Position numbers and translations under genes: made by a program
Assembly (NCBI GenBank): GCA_028551475.1
Contig: CM052358.1
Location: 20,610,853-20,674,852 of the forward strand
Source: Casuarina equisetifolia
Taxonomy: Eukaryota; Streptophyta; Magnoliopsida; Fagales; Casuarinaceae
DNA length: 64,000 nt
Direction of reading: 5' to 3'
Shown here: positions 45,237 through 56,550 of the stretch, piece by piece
How positions within the stretch are numbered: the first letter of the stretch is position 1
Layout of the letters: each line of letters starts with the position of its first letter
Notes under the pieces: model-generated
The model's input: only the letters and a program-made list of their open reading frames with translations
Told to the model about the DNA's origin: nothing
Database searches by the model: none

Positions 45237-46683
45237 TGTCATGTTGCAGGAGTTGTTTGACAAATAATGTGACTTGCAGAAGTGATTAGATTTCATTATC
45301 TCAGACTTTAAAATTTCACAATTTCCAGCCTCATGAAATGGCGGAGAAGCTGCTCGAGAATATTTCAAAAAGAAACCACAACAACTATAGAGTTTAATAT
45401 TCAATTTCCAGCAAATTATTTGAGAAATCAGGCGACGACTACCGTGATGGTGAGATCAGAGCCGTCCATTCAAATGGGTAGTAGGAATCGTGACTTTGAG
45501 GAGTATTTAATGGCGCAGCTTTCCTGGAACTGGTTCAATCGCAGCACTATTTGACCATACCTGGTTCCATCTTGCCATGGCAAACAGTTCTTTAGGCATT
45601 TATCATCCTAACGGGTCAAGGCACCGTGAAAGTGTAAATACTGACAACTTTCCAAACAACTTCCTGCTTCACTGCTTCATTGCAGGATTCCCAGTTCTTT
45701 GGAAGACGGTTTTTACAAGTTTATGAACTTATTAGAAGACAGGCTTGCTTTTGTCCATTATCTCAAATGAAAAATACTACATTTACTCTATTTTGTTTTT
45801 CTAAGGATGCTTCCATAAATTATCCAACTTGTGTGTAGAATAAAAACCTCACACTAAAAGTGTAATCCCTTATGATAAAGCTCTAAAGTATTTCCTTCAA
45901 CTCTAACTTTCAGGTTGATATGTAGTATTCAAACTCATGTTAAATCTATTTTATCTCATACAACTTTTTTGGAATACAATGGTGCTTAGTATGCATGGGT
46001 GTGTGTATACAAGATAAAAATCCTACATCAAGAGTATAATCTATTTTAATAAAACTTAAATAAAGGAAGTGTTGCTCCAACTTTCAATTATTTTTTAGGT
46101 TGAACCTTTAAACTTTTTAACACAAGTTTCGGATGCCACATATTTTTTCCTTTAAAATTGGATTTCATGACAATACTAACTGCGGCAATGTATGTAATAG
46201 GAGTCTCAATCAATATATCATTTATTTTTCCTTATTTTATCAGAATTTCATTTTTCAAAATTTTGCCAATCTCAAGACGATTGCCTGCTTTCCTCTGAAT
46301 TATCGACTCTTCAATTGTACGCAAATTTAAAAAAAAAAAAAAAAAAGCAACGGGAAGTCAAAAGATTAGTGATGTCTTTTGTTCAACTGAACCTCCACTA
46401 AAATCCAAAATTACAACGTTTTCCAAATTTCCATATTAATCATGGAACCTGGACGTTTTATTGGCATGGAAGAACCTTTTCTTAAACTTAACTGGTTGAA
46501 GTATGTTGAAGTAACAAAGATTGACATCAAGTCTAATATGTATTCCAGAATGCACGGTAGATTCTCAAAGAATGACAAACATATGGGATTAAGAGTATTT
46601 CATTATGAAATCCAAGGAACTTTCATGAAGCTTAGTTTTCTCCTGCAGGCCTACTACCGATTGTGGATACAAAAATCTGTTTC

Positions 46684-47889
46684 TTAAGAAGATGGATAAG
46701 ATGAAAGCAAATAAGAAGGAATACATGAAGAACTCTTCCAAACCTTAGAGTGTAATTTGAGGATCTCTCTCGCTCTCTCCTTGATTTTTGGACTACTATC
46801 CACTTGAAGCACCAAGCACAGCTTGGATACAACGCCCACCTGCAACATTTCCTGAAGAACCCTAGAAGTCGCCGAGAACCTACAAACTGAAGACAGAATT
46901 CTCACTCCCCTATCAGTTCCAACGTGAGAAACCCTTAGGATTTTCTTGGACACAATCGCCAGCCCTGCCCCGTGCTTTAACAGTTCCGCACGCCCATCGG
47001 CGCAGCTGCAAAGCTGATCCAAAACAGTAAGCAGAAGCTCGCATACTCTTCTGTCAGATTCCTCAATGAGGAGCTCTATCAAGACTAGAACTGCGCCGCC
47101 TTCGACGGCTTTGACTCGGTTTCTTCCCCAGGGATAGAGCTCCACCATAAGCTTCAATGCGGCCTTAGAGGCTTGCTGTGAGATCTTGTCTTGTAAAACA
47201 CGAGCTATCTCCCTGAAGAAGTCGGGCTTGACGCTTATCAGCTGGTTAGGATCGGCAACTTCGAAGATGGATTTCAGTAGCATGGTTGTGGAAGCTCTAG
47301 ATTGGTAGTTTCCCATCCTCAACACTTGCATTAAGGACTCCACCAATTCGCTATCATTGTTGATGAGATTTTTGAGACGTGTTTCCGAGATTTTAAGAGC
47401 AGAAAGGATTTCAACAGCTGCTTCAGTTACAGCGATGTCATTCCTGCTATTCTGTATCGTTGAGACCAAGAATTCGACTCCACCGGCTGCCTCCACACAC
47501 TTCTTGTTCGTCTCGCTTTCGAAAGCAATAGATCTGAGTTTTCTCAGGCACTTATGTTGCATATCTGGGAGCTTCTTCGCCTCGTTGAGGAGTTTGACAA
47601 TCTGGGCCTTGTCCACCGGAGACTTCGGGGTTGGAATGCGTTCGACACCATGGGAAGCATTCATGGTGCACCATCCTTGAATCAACCGGCGCAGAGTATG
47701 ATTCGGAGTGACGTCTGTATTGCATAAAACCTGCTTCGTCACCGGGCAAGTATTGTTCTTGCGTGAGCACAACCATCTCTCAATGTTTTCCCGATCGTAG
47801 GTTATCCCGGTTGCCACCGTGACCGGATCTCTCATCAGTTCCATAGAGATCGGACAGAGAAAATGAGAAGGAACTTCAATTTCATCCAT
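46684..47889 (-). CDS. U-box E3 ubiquitin ligase, PUB22/23-like (401 aa, single exon)
   Basis: Same E3 class as the gene at 39465 but nearer to PUB22/PUB23. Seen: MDEIEVPSHFLCPISMELM, DPVTVATGITYDRENIERWL, NTCPVTKQVL and PNHTLRRLIQGWCTMNA in the U-box (about aa 4-78), the linker RIPTPKSPVDKAQIVKLL, then armadillo repeats with KCLRKLRSIAFES.TNKKCVE, ADGRAELLKHGAGLAIVSKK and ILRVSHVGTDRGVRILSSV. It is intronless with the start at the usual MDEIEVP. In Arabidopsis this group is induced by elicitors and drought and restrains immune and ABA responses; that is family knowledge. It converges on the PUB24-like gene about 6 kb away and shows no defect. Confidence 0.93.
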   Translation of the reverse strand: MDEIEVPSHFLCPISMELMRDPVTVATGITYDRENIERWLCSRKNNTCPVTKQVLCNTDVTPNHTLRRLIQGWCTMNASHGVERIPTPKSPVDKAQIVKLLNEAKKLPDMQHKCLRKLRSIAFESETNKKCVEAAGGVEFLVSTIQNSRNDIAVTEAAVEILSALKISETRLKNLINNDSELVESLMQVLRMGNYQSRASTTMLLKSIFEVADPNQLISVKPDFFREIARVLQDKISQQASKAALKLMVELYPWGRNRVKAVEGGAVLVLIELLIEESDRRVCELLLTVLDQLCSCADGRAELLKHGAGLAIVSKKILRVSHVGTDRGVRILSSVCRFSATSRVLQEMLQVGVVSKLCLVLQVDSSPKIKERAREILKLHSKVWKSSSCIPSYLLSSYPSS

Positions 47890-48025
47890 CTCACTCTAGT
47901 TTTGGATCTCCAAACCTAGCTTGCAACTCCTGAAGATGAGGTATGGACAACAATGCTCTACAGAAAACCAAGGAATAGGTGGCTTCAAACTTGGCTGGTT
48001 GAGGTTTGCAGAAGAGAAGTTGAAG

Positions 48026-48033
48026 TTTTTATA
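48026..48033 (-). promoter_or_regulatory. TATA box of the PUB22/23-like gene
   Basis: On the minus strand TATAAAAA lies about 140 bp before the start codon at 47889, a suitable distance for a core promoter with a short leader. Confidence 0.5.
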
Positions 48034-51000
48034 TCATAACATAGATGATCGAAAGTTGTGGAAATGATAAGTCAACACACGGAAACTGAGAGATGGGGAT
48101 TAATTAAAACCCTCCCAGGTCCTAGAAGAAGAAAGCTCAGTGGAATGGCTTTTCTGGAGAGGAACGTCGGCGTTGCAAAACGAGCCTAAGCCAATTGGGT
48201 GTTGAGCTTTTGACTTTCTCTCTCCGGGGACATCGATAATATATTTTCTTTACATCTAGATCTCGATGCGCCATGGCTGGCACCGACAGCCTCTCATGGG
48301 GCAAGCGGGGCTCCCACGCATTCTTCGGCTCCTGTCATAAATTCATTTACAAAAAGTTGCTGGGTCAACTGAAAACGATCTCCTAACATGCATGGAAGTT
48401 TGGGATTGGCTCAAAACTAGGATTTTATTGCTTTGTTTACTTCTTGATCGTTCATGTTCTTGCTGTTCACCACACTCTAGCAGATTTTTAAATTTGATGA
48501 CTTTGTCTTCTGCGGAAGTTGGAGAATTGCTGGTCCAGAAGTTTTTGCGGTTTGTTTGACTAAAATTTATGATGATTTCTGTGGCTGTGGAAGCAGCCAA
48601 TAAAACCATTTTCCGAGACACAAGTTGTTGATTTTGAGCTTTCTTTTTTAGGATTTGTCTTTAGATGTAGGGTTTGGTTTACGGTTTTTCAATTGGGGTA
48701 CAGGAATTAAAGCGATGAGTGGAGAAGCATGAGGCCTGAAAGAAGAAACGAAACATGCCCGAGGAGATCGAGCCGACTTGAGCTGAATTATGAGGACAAT
48801 CATAGTAATACTAATGAGATCTTTAGCGGGTAATTAATTTGCATTGAATGGAACCATACATGATTCATAAACAAGGTAATTGATTTCTTGATCTTGTTGG
48901 TAACAATAAAGAAAGTTGTACGAGGGGAAGTATTTTTGTTTAGAAACATTAAACCCTCTCATGCAAAATTTGTTAAATGAGAGTTAGAAGGCTTCTAGCC
49001 CTAGTCTTTTCACATGCCTAAATACGTTTTATAATGTTTGAAAATGCCCTAAGCTTCTATACTTTAAACTTCACGAATTAAACTTAGATGATCATTGTAA
49101 CAATAATTTGTATTGTAAATATATTTTTTCACTTTTATGTATGAACTTATTACTTTTATTTGTCATCATCAGCTCATACATCTACCTCTCTTTCTTTCTT
49201 TTTTAGTTTTAATGTTAAGACGTTAATTAACAGCACGTTGAGACATCAATATGGGATTTTTCCCAAGTGTCACAATTAACATCAAATAATAGCATTCAAG
49301 CAAAGGTTATTAACTTGAGAAAGATAGAACAATTAAGGGGAAAAAATAGGAAAAAGGAAAAAAGAAAACAGCAGCATTTAAAAAATAAAATAAAATCTCT
49401 ACTTTACCAAATACCACATTTATGCCTATCATGTGTTGTCCATAACTTTTTATTATCTTATTTTTCTTTGCAGTTATCACTCTAAATTCAGCAGTAACCG
49501 ACATAAATGTGGTTAGTGTGATAGGTAGGAATATTAAGATGTCAATACTTTAACATGAAAAATGACAACTCCAACAATAGGAAGAAATTACCTCACTTTC
49601 ATGTCTTCTATTTGCCCCACATTCTAGTGTGGAGGAAGAGGCAAGGATATACTTAGCATAGAGTAGTTCCATTACAAATTCACTTCAAAATCCTTCGGGT
49701 CAAATTAAGAATATACCACCTAATGGTCTGGATAATAAGAACTTTGTCATTATAATGAAAGACCTTTCCTAGACAAAAGTAATTAGAGCTCAAATTAACC
49801 TCCAACAACCAGGTCTTGGAAAATTAAACCTACCGACGACCGGTCAGAAGTCTGCTCTTTGGAGATAAACCCTCACGAGGGGTTTTGAAACAAATACTAC
49901 TTTTCAAAGATTTGTCCATTAAAACAAAAAATAGACGTGGAACACATCAAGTTTTGTTTAATGCATTTACACATTATTGTTCACAGGTCAAGCGGTGCAA
50001 TCTGCACTTGCAGGAACATATTTTTCAAACCTAAACAATCCGTGTTCTTACCTGCCGCAGACCCTTCAACATGTAATCCCCTGACGTTCATCATCCCCAT
50101 TTAGAACCACAAGTTCTGTCTGCTACCAAGTTGGCATTCGTGCCTCCTCTACGACCGCCTATTACAGACCATGTCAAAGAGAAGGTTACGGATGATAATT
50201 TCATGTCCTTGAGCATGTGGGATAGATGCCTTTTGGTTGTTTCAGTGCTTCATAGGAATCCTGTTTGGAGTGGGAACATCAAGCAGAAATGGGGATATAA
50301 GCAGAATAGACGATTTTTGGCCATGAATATGGAATTTAGGCATAAATTGTATATTTGTTGACAACTTCGGAGGATGCTGGAATTTTTATATTCTTCTCAT
50401 CTAGTTGAAGAGTTGGTGAGAAGATCGATGCCATGACAAGTAACATTACTAAGATGCTTCTGAGACTTTTAACTCCTTGGAATGTATCTCGCTTATGAAA
50501 ATTTTCTTCCATATAATAGTAGTTTGAGAGCGATATAAGTTGGAATCAATGCTGCTTATGTAGAGAGTTAAAATACATTGTGATTCTTGAGAATTATAGA
50601 GAATTGAAAATGTTTACAATTCATTAAATAATTTAAAATGAGTTACATCACCGAGCATATATAGATATACATAACCAAGTTAAAGTTAAGTCTTAACTTT
50701 TCTCTTAATAATTGTGTTTCAACAAAGAAGTATATGATTGAATGGAGATAGTTGATTATTATCTTGAGATATTTTGAGGGAAGTATAACCATTCTAAACA
50801 TATCTTTGAACCATTTCTACCACACATTGGAGATGAGTAATCATATTTTTGTGATTTTTTTTTTTGGTGGAATGGTAAACTTCTATATTAATATTTTATT
50901 TTTTACAAAAAAAAATTTACCATTTAAAAAGAATGAAAATTAAAAACTTCTAAATCTCACTAAAAATAACATTTCTCTAAAAGAATTTAATATTTTGAAA

Positions 51001-53559
51001 CGAATATTTTTTCACTTTAATGTAGTTCACCACTCACTTAGGATAGCAGACCACCTAAAAATTACTTTTTTATATAGTTTTTATTTTTTTGGTTCATTTA
51101 CAATATGATGGAGCAATCAACCATTCCCTCGCAACATTTGATCACCCCAAAAATACTCTTCTCTTTTGTTATTTTTTGTGTTTGTTATTGACCAATTCTC
51201 AACCGTTTATTGCAAATGAATGGCTTACATTAGGATAACTACAAATTCTTAAGAACTATCACAGATAGTTAATCCACCAGTAGATGGCTTATATTAGTTG
51301 ACGAGTTGCTAGCCTCTATAAATACTTCGTGCCAATAAAAATGCTAGGACAATAGGACAAGAATGGAAAGACAATAATGCATGGCCCAGTTCCAATTTTG
51401 GGACATCTCGGCCTATGAAACTCTTATGACTCAGTGACCAAGGCTTTCTAAGCCTTGTACTACAGAACCTTGTCGTCTGTGACATGATGGACGTGGCTGA
51501 AAACTACAGCCCAACAACCTGCTATTCCGCAATCAGCGATAGGTTTGACTTCGACATTACAAAATCATCTAGACAAGTGAAATACCTAAACCGATTATAC
51601 TAACATCTGTAGGAGAAGGTTGGCGCAAGAAACCAGATCTGGGTTCCCCATTTAATCCATAGAAAATATGCATAAGATATTATGGTCGGGCTTGGATGAG
51701 GGTTGTGCAGTGGCCACGTCCCTTTGCCCCGTGCTTGTGAAGCAGGTGGAAACAAGGTGTCACAGACAACTTATAATGACACACATAAGCCCCAAAAACC
51801 AAAGCTAGTGATGTCTCATCGTAATATGTAAGATAATTAACGATTCGACCTACAAATTGGCGGTCAGATGGTGGACAAAAATCCGACCACAACATCTTCA
51901 TGCTTGGTTCTGTGCCCCGCACAACCACCATTTTCCACCGTCCCCAAAACTTTTTGCCATTGATCTTGCTTTACTGTCTAATTAAGGGTACAAGTTCATG
52001 GAGGAGGATCCCGAAACTTGGGCTTGATTTATAGGATTTTCTACCTTTTTCTCGGCCACCAATCAATTGCTTGCCCACTGATATTCTCGTTGGGGGTAGT
52101 TCCGTTTGATATTTTTAGAAGATTTCCGAAGATTTGGCCGGGATATGTGGTCGGATTTCAGTGCTTCTATGTTCACCGTCTTATTCTGCTGATGAACATA
52201 GGAATTTTCACCCGCATTATTCTGCGTGCGTAGTTCCGTTTTTTTAACACAAGAACATTTTACAGTAAACACCCTTTTTTCTGGACTTTTGTGGGCACTT
52301 TTGCATGATGCTCTAGTGCAAGCATATGTTTAATGCAAAAGAATATGAGATCATTCATTCTTACTGTCTTCACCTTTTTATCCAAAGCCTCGGATACATA
52401 ATTCCATTTCTGAAAGTAGTAAATAAAATAAGATATTTCAGAAGAATATTTAGAAAAGAGATGCATACATAGTGAAAATGGAAGCAAATTGGAATATGTC
52501 ATTTGCGTCTTTGGTAAATAAAGCTACAGGTAATCATTTAGCACGTTGATATATTGGTTTTTAATTCTGATAATCGATATTCTCTATACCCATTAACAAA
52601 AATATTAACAGATAATCCATTCACGACAATGAATCCAAAATCTCTGGCTGTAACTTCTGTATGGCACACTACAATACCCTCCACTTTGATAGATTATTCT
52701 TATTCCTTTTACAGTGTAGTCATCCAGAACATTAAGCACAAAAGATTGTGCAAATATATGCAGAATGAGCTGGATTACCATCAAAATTTTGTTTTAAAAG
52801 AAGAAAAAAAAAAGTTTATGACGCAAAGTTTGTTCTGTCACTTGCCCACCATAAAAGCATTGTGATCTATCATCGATCCATCCATAGGAAGAGTGTAGAA
52901 TTTAGATTTGTGATGGTTATGTTTATCACTTAATGTATGTTTGTTGAAATTTAATGTCTTACATTATAAATATACTGACAAATTGATCTGAAAGAGGAAA
53001 ATAAACCAAAGGAAGACTAAACATTTTTGTAAGTTGTATTGTTCTTGAGGCCAGCTCTAAAAAGATCTTAAAGTTTACCCATCAACAGCATGAGATAAAA
53101 ACAAGAAGTGAATCTCGAATATTACAGCTTATGCCAAGAAAATGTCACCCTAAAACCAGCTGGAGGAGATAAGGGTATCGATTTCATGACAGTAACAGAG
53201 AAAGGAGCATTGAGATTTGGATTTTGATACAGCAAAATACTCCCCAATGGAATAAAAACCCTTTATGAAATATTCAGAAATTCTTACGCGGGATCCTCCA
53301 TTTCACCTCTCAAAAGAGATGAAAGAAAGGGGCCTCAATGCCCCAAGTGTAAGCAAGACAACACAGACAACACTTAACGACAGGAATATCCCAAGATTCT
53401 GCTAGGCTGGCTACCAATACCTAGTGGTGGCTCATTCCCATGATTAAAAAGACAAAACCACAGGCACCGCTGGTCTCACCATCAAGGTGTGCTAAAGGTC
53501 TAAAGAGCGAAAGGGCTTGGACCACGAGGGGAACAATGCTCCTAGCTCAAGCCACCTAC

Positions 53560-53600
53560 ACTGCCCACGTGTTCCATGCCCATTTCCCCCACGTGGCACA
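53560..53600. promoter_or_regulatory. Pair of G-boxes 24 bp apart
   Basis: CACGTG at 53566-53571 and 53590-53595, the second in CCCCCACGTGGCAC, lie within a GC-richer block (about 53450-53650) of otherwise AT-rich DNA. No adjacent gene is recognised, so function is unknown. Confidence 0.35.
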
Positions 53601-55416
53601 TCCTCATTCACAACACCGGCTTGCCGTGTCCGTGCCATCAGATATCTATTCCAGTAGTCACTGTGATGATGAACGGAGATCTTCTGATGGGAGAATAATA
53701 AAGGCTTAAAACCACCTTTATTATAAAGTTTCTTAAAGTAACACTTGTTGGCTGTGAGTAGAGTATCTCCTCTTTTTCCACCACCTTTTCCCTTCCTGAT
53801 TTTTCAACTTCAAATAATTTTCCCATAAAGGTCTATTCCAGAGAGGAACGGTGCTGCTTCCTCTGTCGTCAAACCCACTATTCAGATGGATTGGATTTAA
53901 CGTATTGTAATTGAAGCTTTTCGCATGCGAGTTTGATTTTTACTTTTTTTTTTAATCCAACTTTTGACGCAAATGGCAAAAGATTCTTTATCTACCCTAT
54001 ATGCATTGTCACCTATGCCGTCCTTGCTCATAGCCTACCCTATCTGCTTCACATCCTAAAGCGCTTTACACCATTAACGTCCTTTTAGTACTTCCTTTTA
54101 ACACCAAACGGACATGCCATTCGTGTATGAAAAACTTTCTAGCTGTGTACACTTTTTGTTGTATGCATGATGCATATAGCTGGTTAAAGAACCGATCAAA
54201 ATACACCTACAACTTTTTGTTTCTTATTAGATGGAACTCATGATTATTGGTTGCTTTGAGGCAAAGTATAATCATAAGAACATGGGGCAAGGTCGGTCGA
54301 ATGATCGTGGGAGTTTTTTGCAAGGATTAATGAGAACGAAGTGTGATTGAGCGGTTGCATTGGATTTCTTTATCATGACTTATCATTAAACTTTAGTTTC
54401 TTTCTGTCTGATAGGTCTTAGATGCTCATCCTAAAGACCAATCTTAAGGACTACGTTTTCTTTCCAGTTTTCTGGCAACTGCTTGTTGATGTCTTGGAGC
54501 CAGAAGCATAGGCCTCCCATTTGGGGTCCATCAGCATTTCTTGTGAAACTTTCTAGTTGCTTACTGATAATCTTTTCGACCGGACCCTGTTGTGTGATAT
54601 AAAAGGAAAAGTATAAAGTGGGTTTGGTCGATGGTTGTACGTGCATGAGGAAGTGTCAGCGTTACAGAACAAAGTCGAAGAAAGATAACATCTTTATTCA
54701 GAAAAAAAAAAAAAAAGGGAGGGAAAAGATAATATCTTGCAAAAGATTTGGAGAAAACGTGGTCATACGTAAGCTTTAACTCACAGCTTTAGAGGTAAGG
54801 CTTTATAAAAGGATGGTCATCTTGGCTTGTTGCAAAATATGAAAAAAAAAAATCTTTATTAAGTCTTAATTATCATGGTTTTCATTTAATCTTAAATCTG
54901 CAGTAGTGACATGCATGTGAAAAAACAAGTTAATTACTTTCTTCACATGAACAAAACGCATCTCGACTTGGAACATTTACGAAAACATAAGAAATAGAAG
55001 GAGAGGAAGTTAAGAGAAATGGCAAACACATCATAAACATACCCTGAATAACGCAGATCAAAAACTTGCATAAGATGGTACAGAAAAACCAGTATAGAGA
55101 AAATCTCTTCTTCTGTCTTTTGTATGTAGCACAATGACTTGTTGTATATAACCTCCAAAAGGAAAGGACTAGTCCATATTAAACCATAATAATGATTTGT
55201 TAAACTCATTTTTCGTTTCCTTTAAGAATGCCCATTGGCATAACATCCAATTCAAGATTGAAGAACAAGTTACTATATATTCCCAATATTCCACCTTGAC
55301 AGAGAATCACCATTGCCATCGGCTAAACCTACCAACTCAACTTGGCATGGTTCCTAATGAAAACAAGTTGTAATCCAATTCCTGTATTGTGATATTTTTG
55401 TTGATATGTCGCAAGT

Positions 55417-55472
55417 TAGGTCTTGTTTGACTCCAACTCTCGATTAGGTCTCGTTTGACTCCGACTCTCGAC
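55417..55472. repeat. 28-bp tandem duplication
   Basis: Two abutting 28-bp units begin TAGGTCTTGTTTGACTCC (55417) and TAGGTCTCGTTTGACTCC (55445), differing at only a few positions. Confidence 0.9.
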
Positions 55473-55639
55473 AGCTGTATTTAGTTTATCTTCGTGATCT
55501 TCACACGCGTAAGGTTAAGAAAACTGATTTGTGCTTTTGTGACATTACGGATTCTCAGCCAAATAAAAACTTTCTTCAAATCTTAACTACAAAATTGTTG
55601 CTTCTTCAAAAGCTTCACAAATGGTACTTATTTGCCCTT

Positions 55640-55735
55640 TTTTTCGGTAGGGAAAAGAGGAGGGGATTATGTATCGAACATTGGACATCTTTGGTCCCAA
55701 GTAGCACCAATTATTAACAGAGCTAGACACTGTCA
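55640..55735. repeat. SINE-like repeat fragment
   Basis: GGGGATTATGTATCGAAC followed by ATCTTTGGTCCCA matches in order the fragment at 23736-23820. The shared layout is that of a dispersed tRNA-derived repeat; ends are undefined. Confidence 0.3.
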
Positions 55736-55850
55736 ATTTTATTTGGCCTTAGAAGAAGAAAATTACTCACTTTTTCCCTCTCTTCTATCTATCTCTTGTC
55801 TTTGTGAAATAATACTATAATTTTACGTAAAATATCAAATCAAAAAAGAG

Positions 55851-55910
55851 TTTCTATCTAGGAATACCCACAAAAACGCTTTTCTATCTAGGAATACCCA
55901 TCCAAGATAT
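55851..55910. repeat. 30-bp tandem duplication
   Basis: TTTCTATCTAGGAATACCCA occurs at 55851 and again at 55881, with diverged 10-bp tails. Confidence 0.85.
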
Positions 55911-56518
55911 GATTTTTTATCTCATTGAAAATGGGATGGCAAAAGTCTTACTTTGCAACAATCTTTTTTGAGAAATATTTTTTATTTATAAGGAAGAAAG
56001 ATGTTCACATTTTTTAGTCAATTTTTGGGTAGAAATAAATTTTTGAATAGAATGTCAAATCTCATGTTCAAATACGTTATCCTTCTCTATACATAAACTC
56101 CAAGTAAGAAACATTTATTCATACTAAGAGTGAAATGACATGTTAAAAGTAGTTTGACATTAAGTTCTATATTATCAAAATCTTTCTTGAGAATCTTCTT
56201 TATAAAGCAAGATGACATCTTCACTGTTGAATCTGCTTTTAAGCCAGAAAGAACTCTTTAACAGTAACATATTTTTTAATCTCTCATAGAATACCTTTAA
56301 TAAAAATATCTAGAAGTTTTGAAAGGTAGGATAGGGCTACCATTAGTTTATGGTCAGCCTCACGTCCTTCTTCTGCAGTAACAAGAGCAAAGACAACAAC
56401 AATGACAGCACCAACAAAGATTTATGTTATGGTGGGGCCTGATTCTCAAAATAGTCAGTTAACGGTAACCACAGGAACTTGCAAATTTAAAAATCAAACG
56501 GGTAGCTGTGGTTACCAA

Positions 56519-56550
56519 ACAGCAAAAGACAGCAAAAGACAGCAAAAACC
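56519..56550. repeat. 10-bp tandem repeat, three units
   Basis: ACAGCAAAAG is repeated head to tail about three times; the last unit is slightly altered. Confidence 0.8.

Larger units (their letters stand above)
40683..46683. other. 6-kb spacer between the two U-box genes
   Basis: Holds the 3' ends of both tail-to-tail genes. It contains a CA-rich run (about 41369-41409), a moderately GC-rich unassigned block (about 41600-42190) with overlapping short frames on both strands, two palindromic repeats at 42.4 kb, a (TA)n run at 44.15 kb, a strong hairpin at 45.2 kb and a poly(A) run at 46.33 kb. No protein gene is recognised. Confidence 0.5.

Noticed and set aside
54431-54646. 71-codon minus-strand frame with protein-like composition (DGPQMGGLCFWLQDINKQL)
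   Set aside because: No family recognised, no neighbouring exons and no promoter signs; left as a possible gene fragment needing a protein search.
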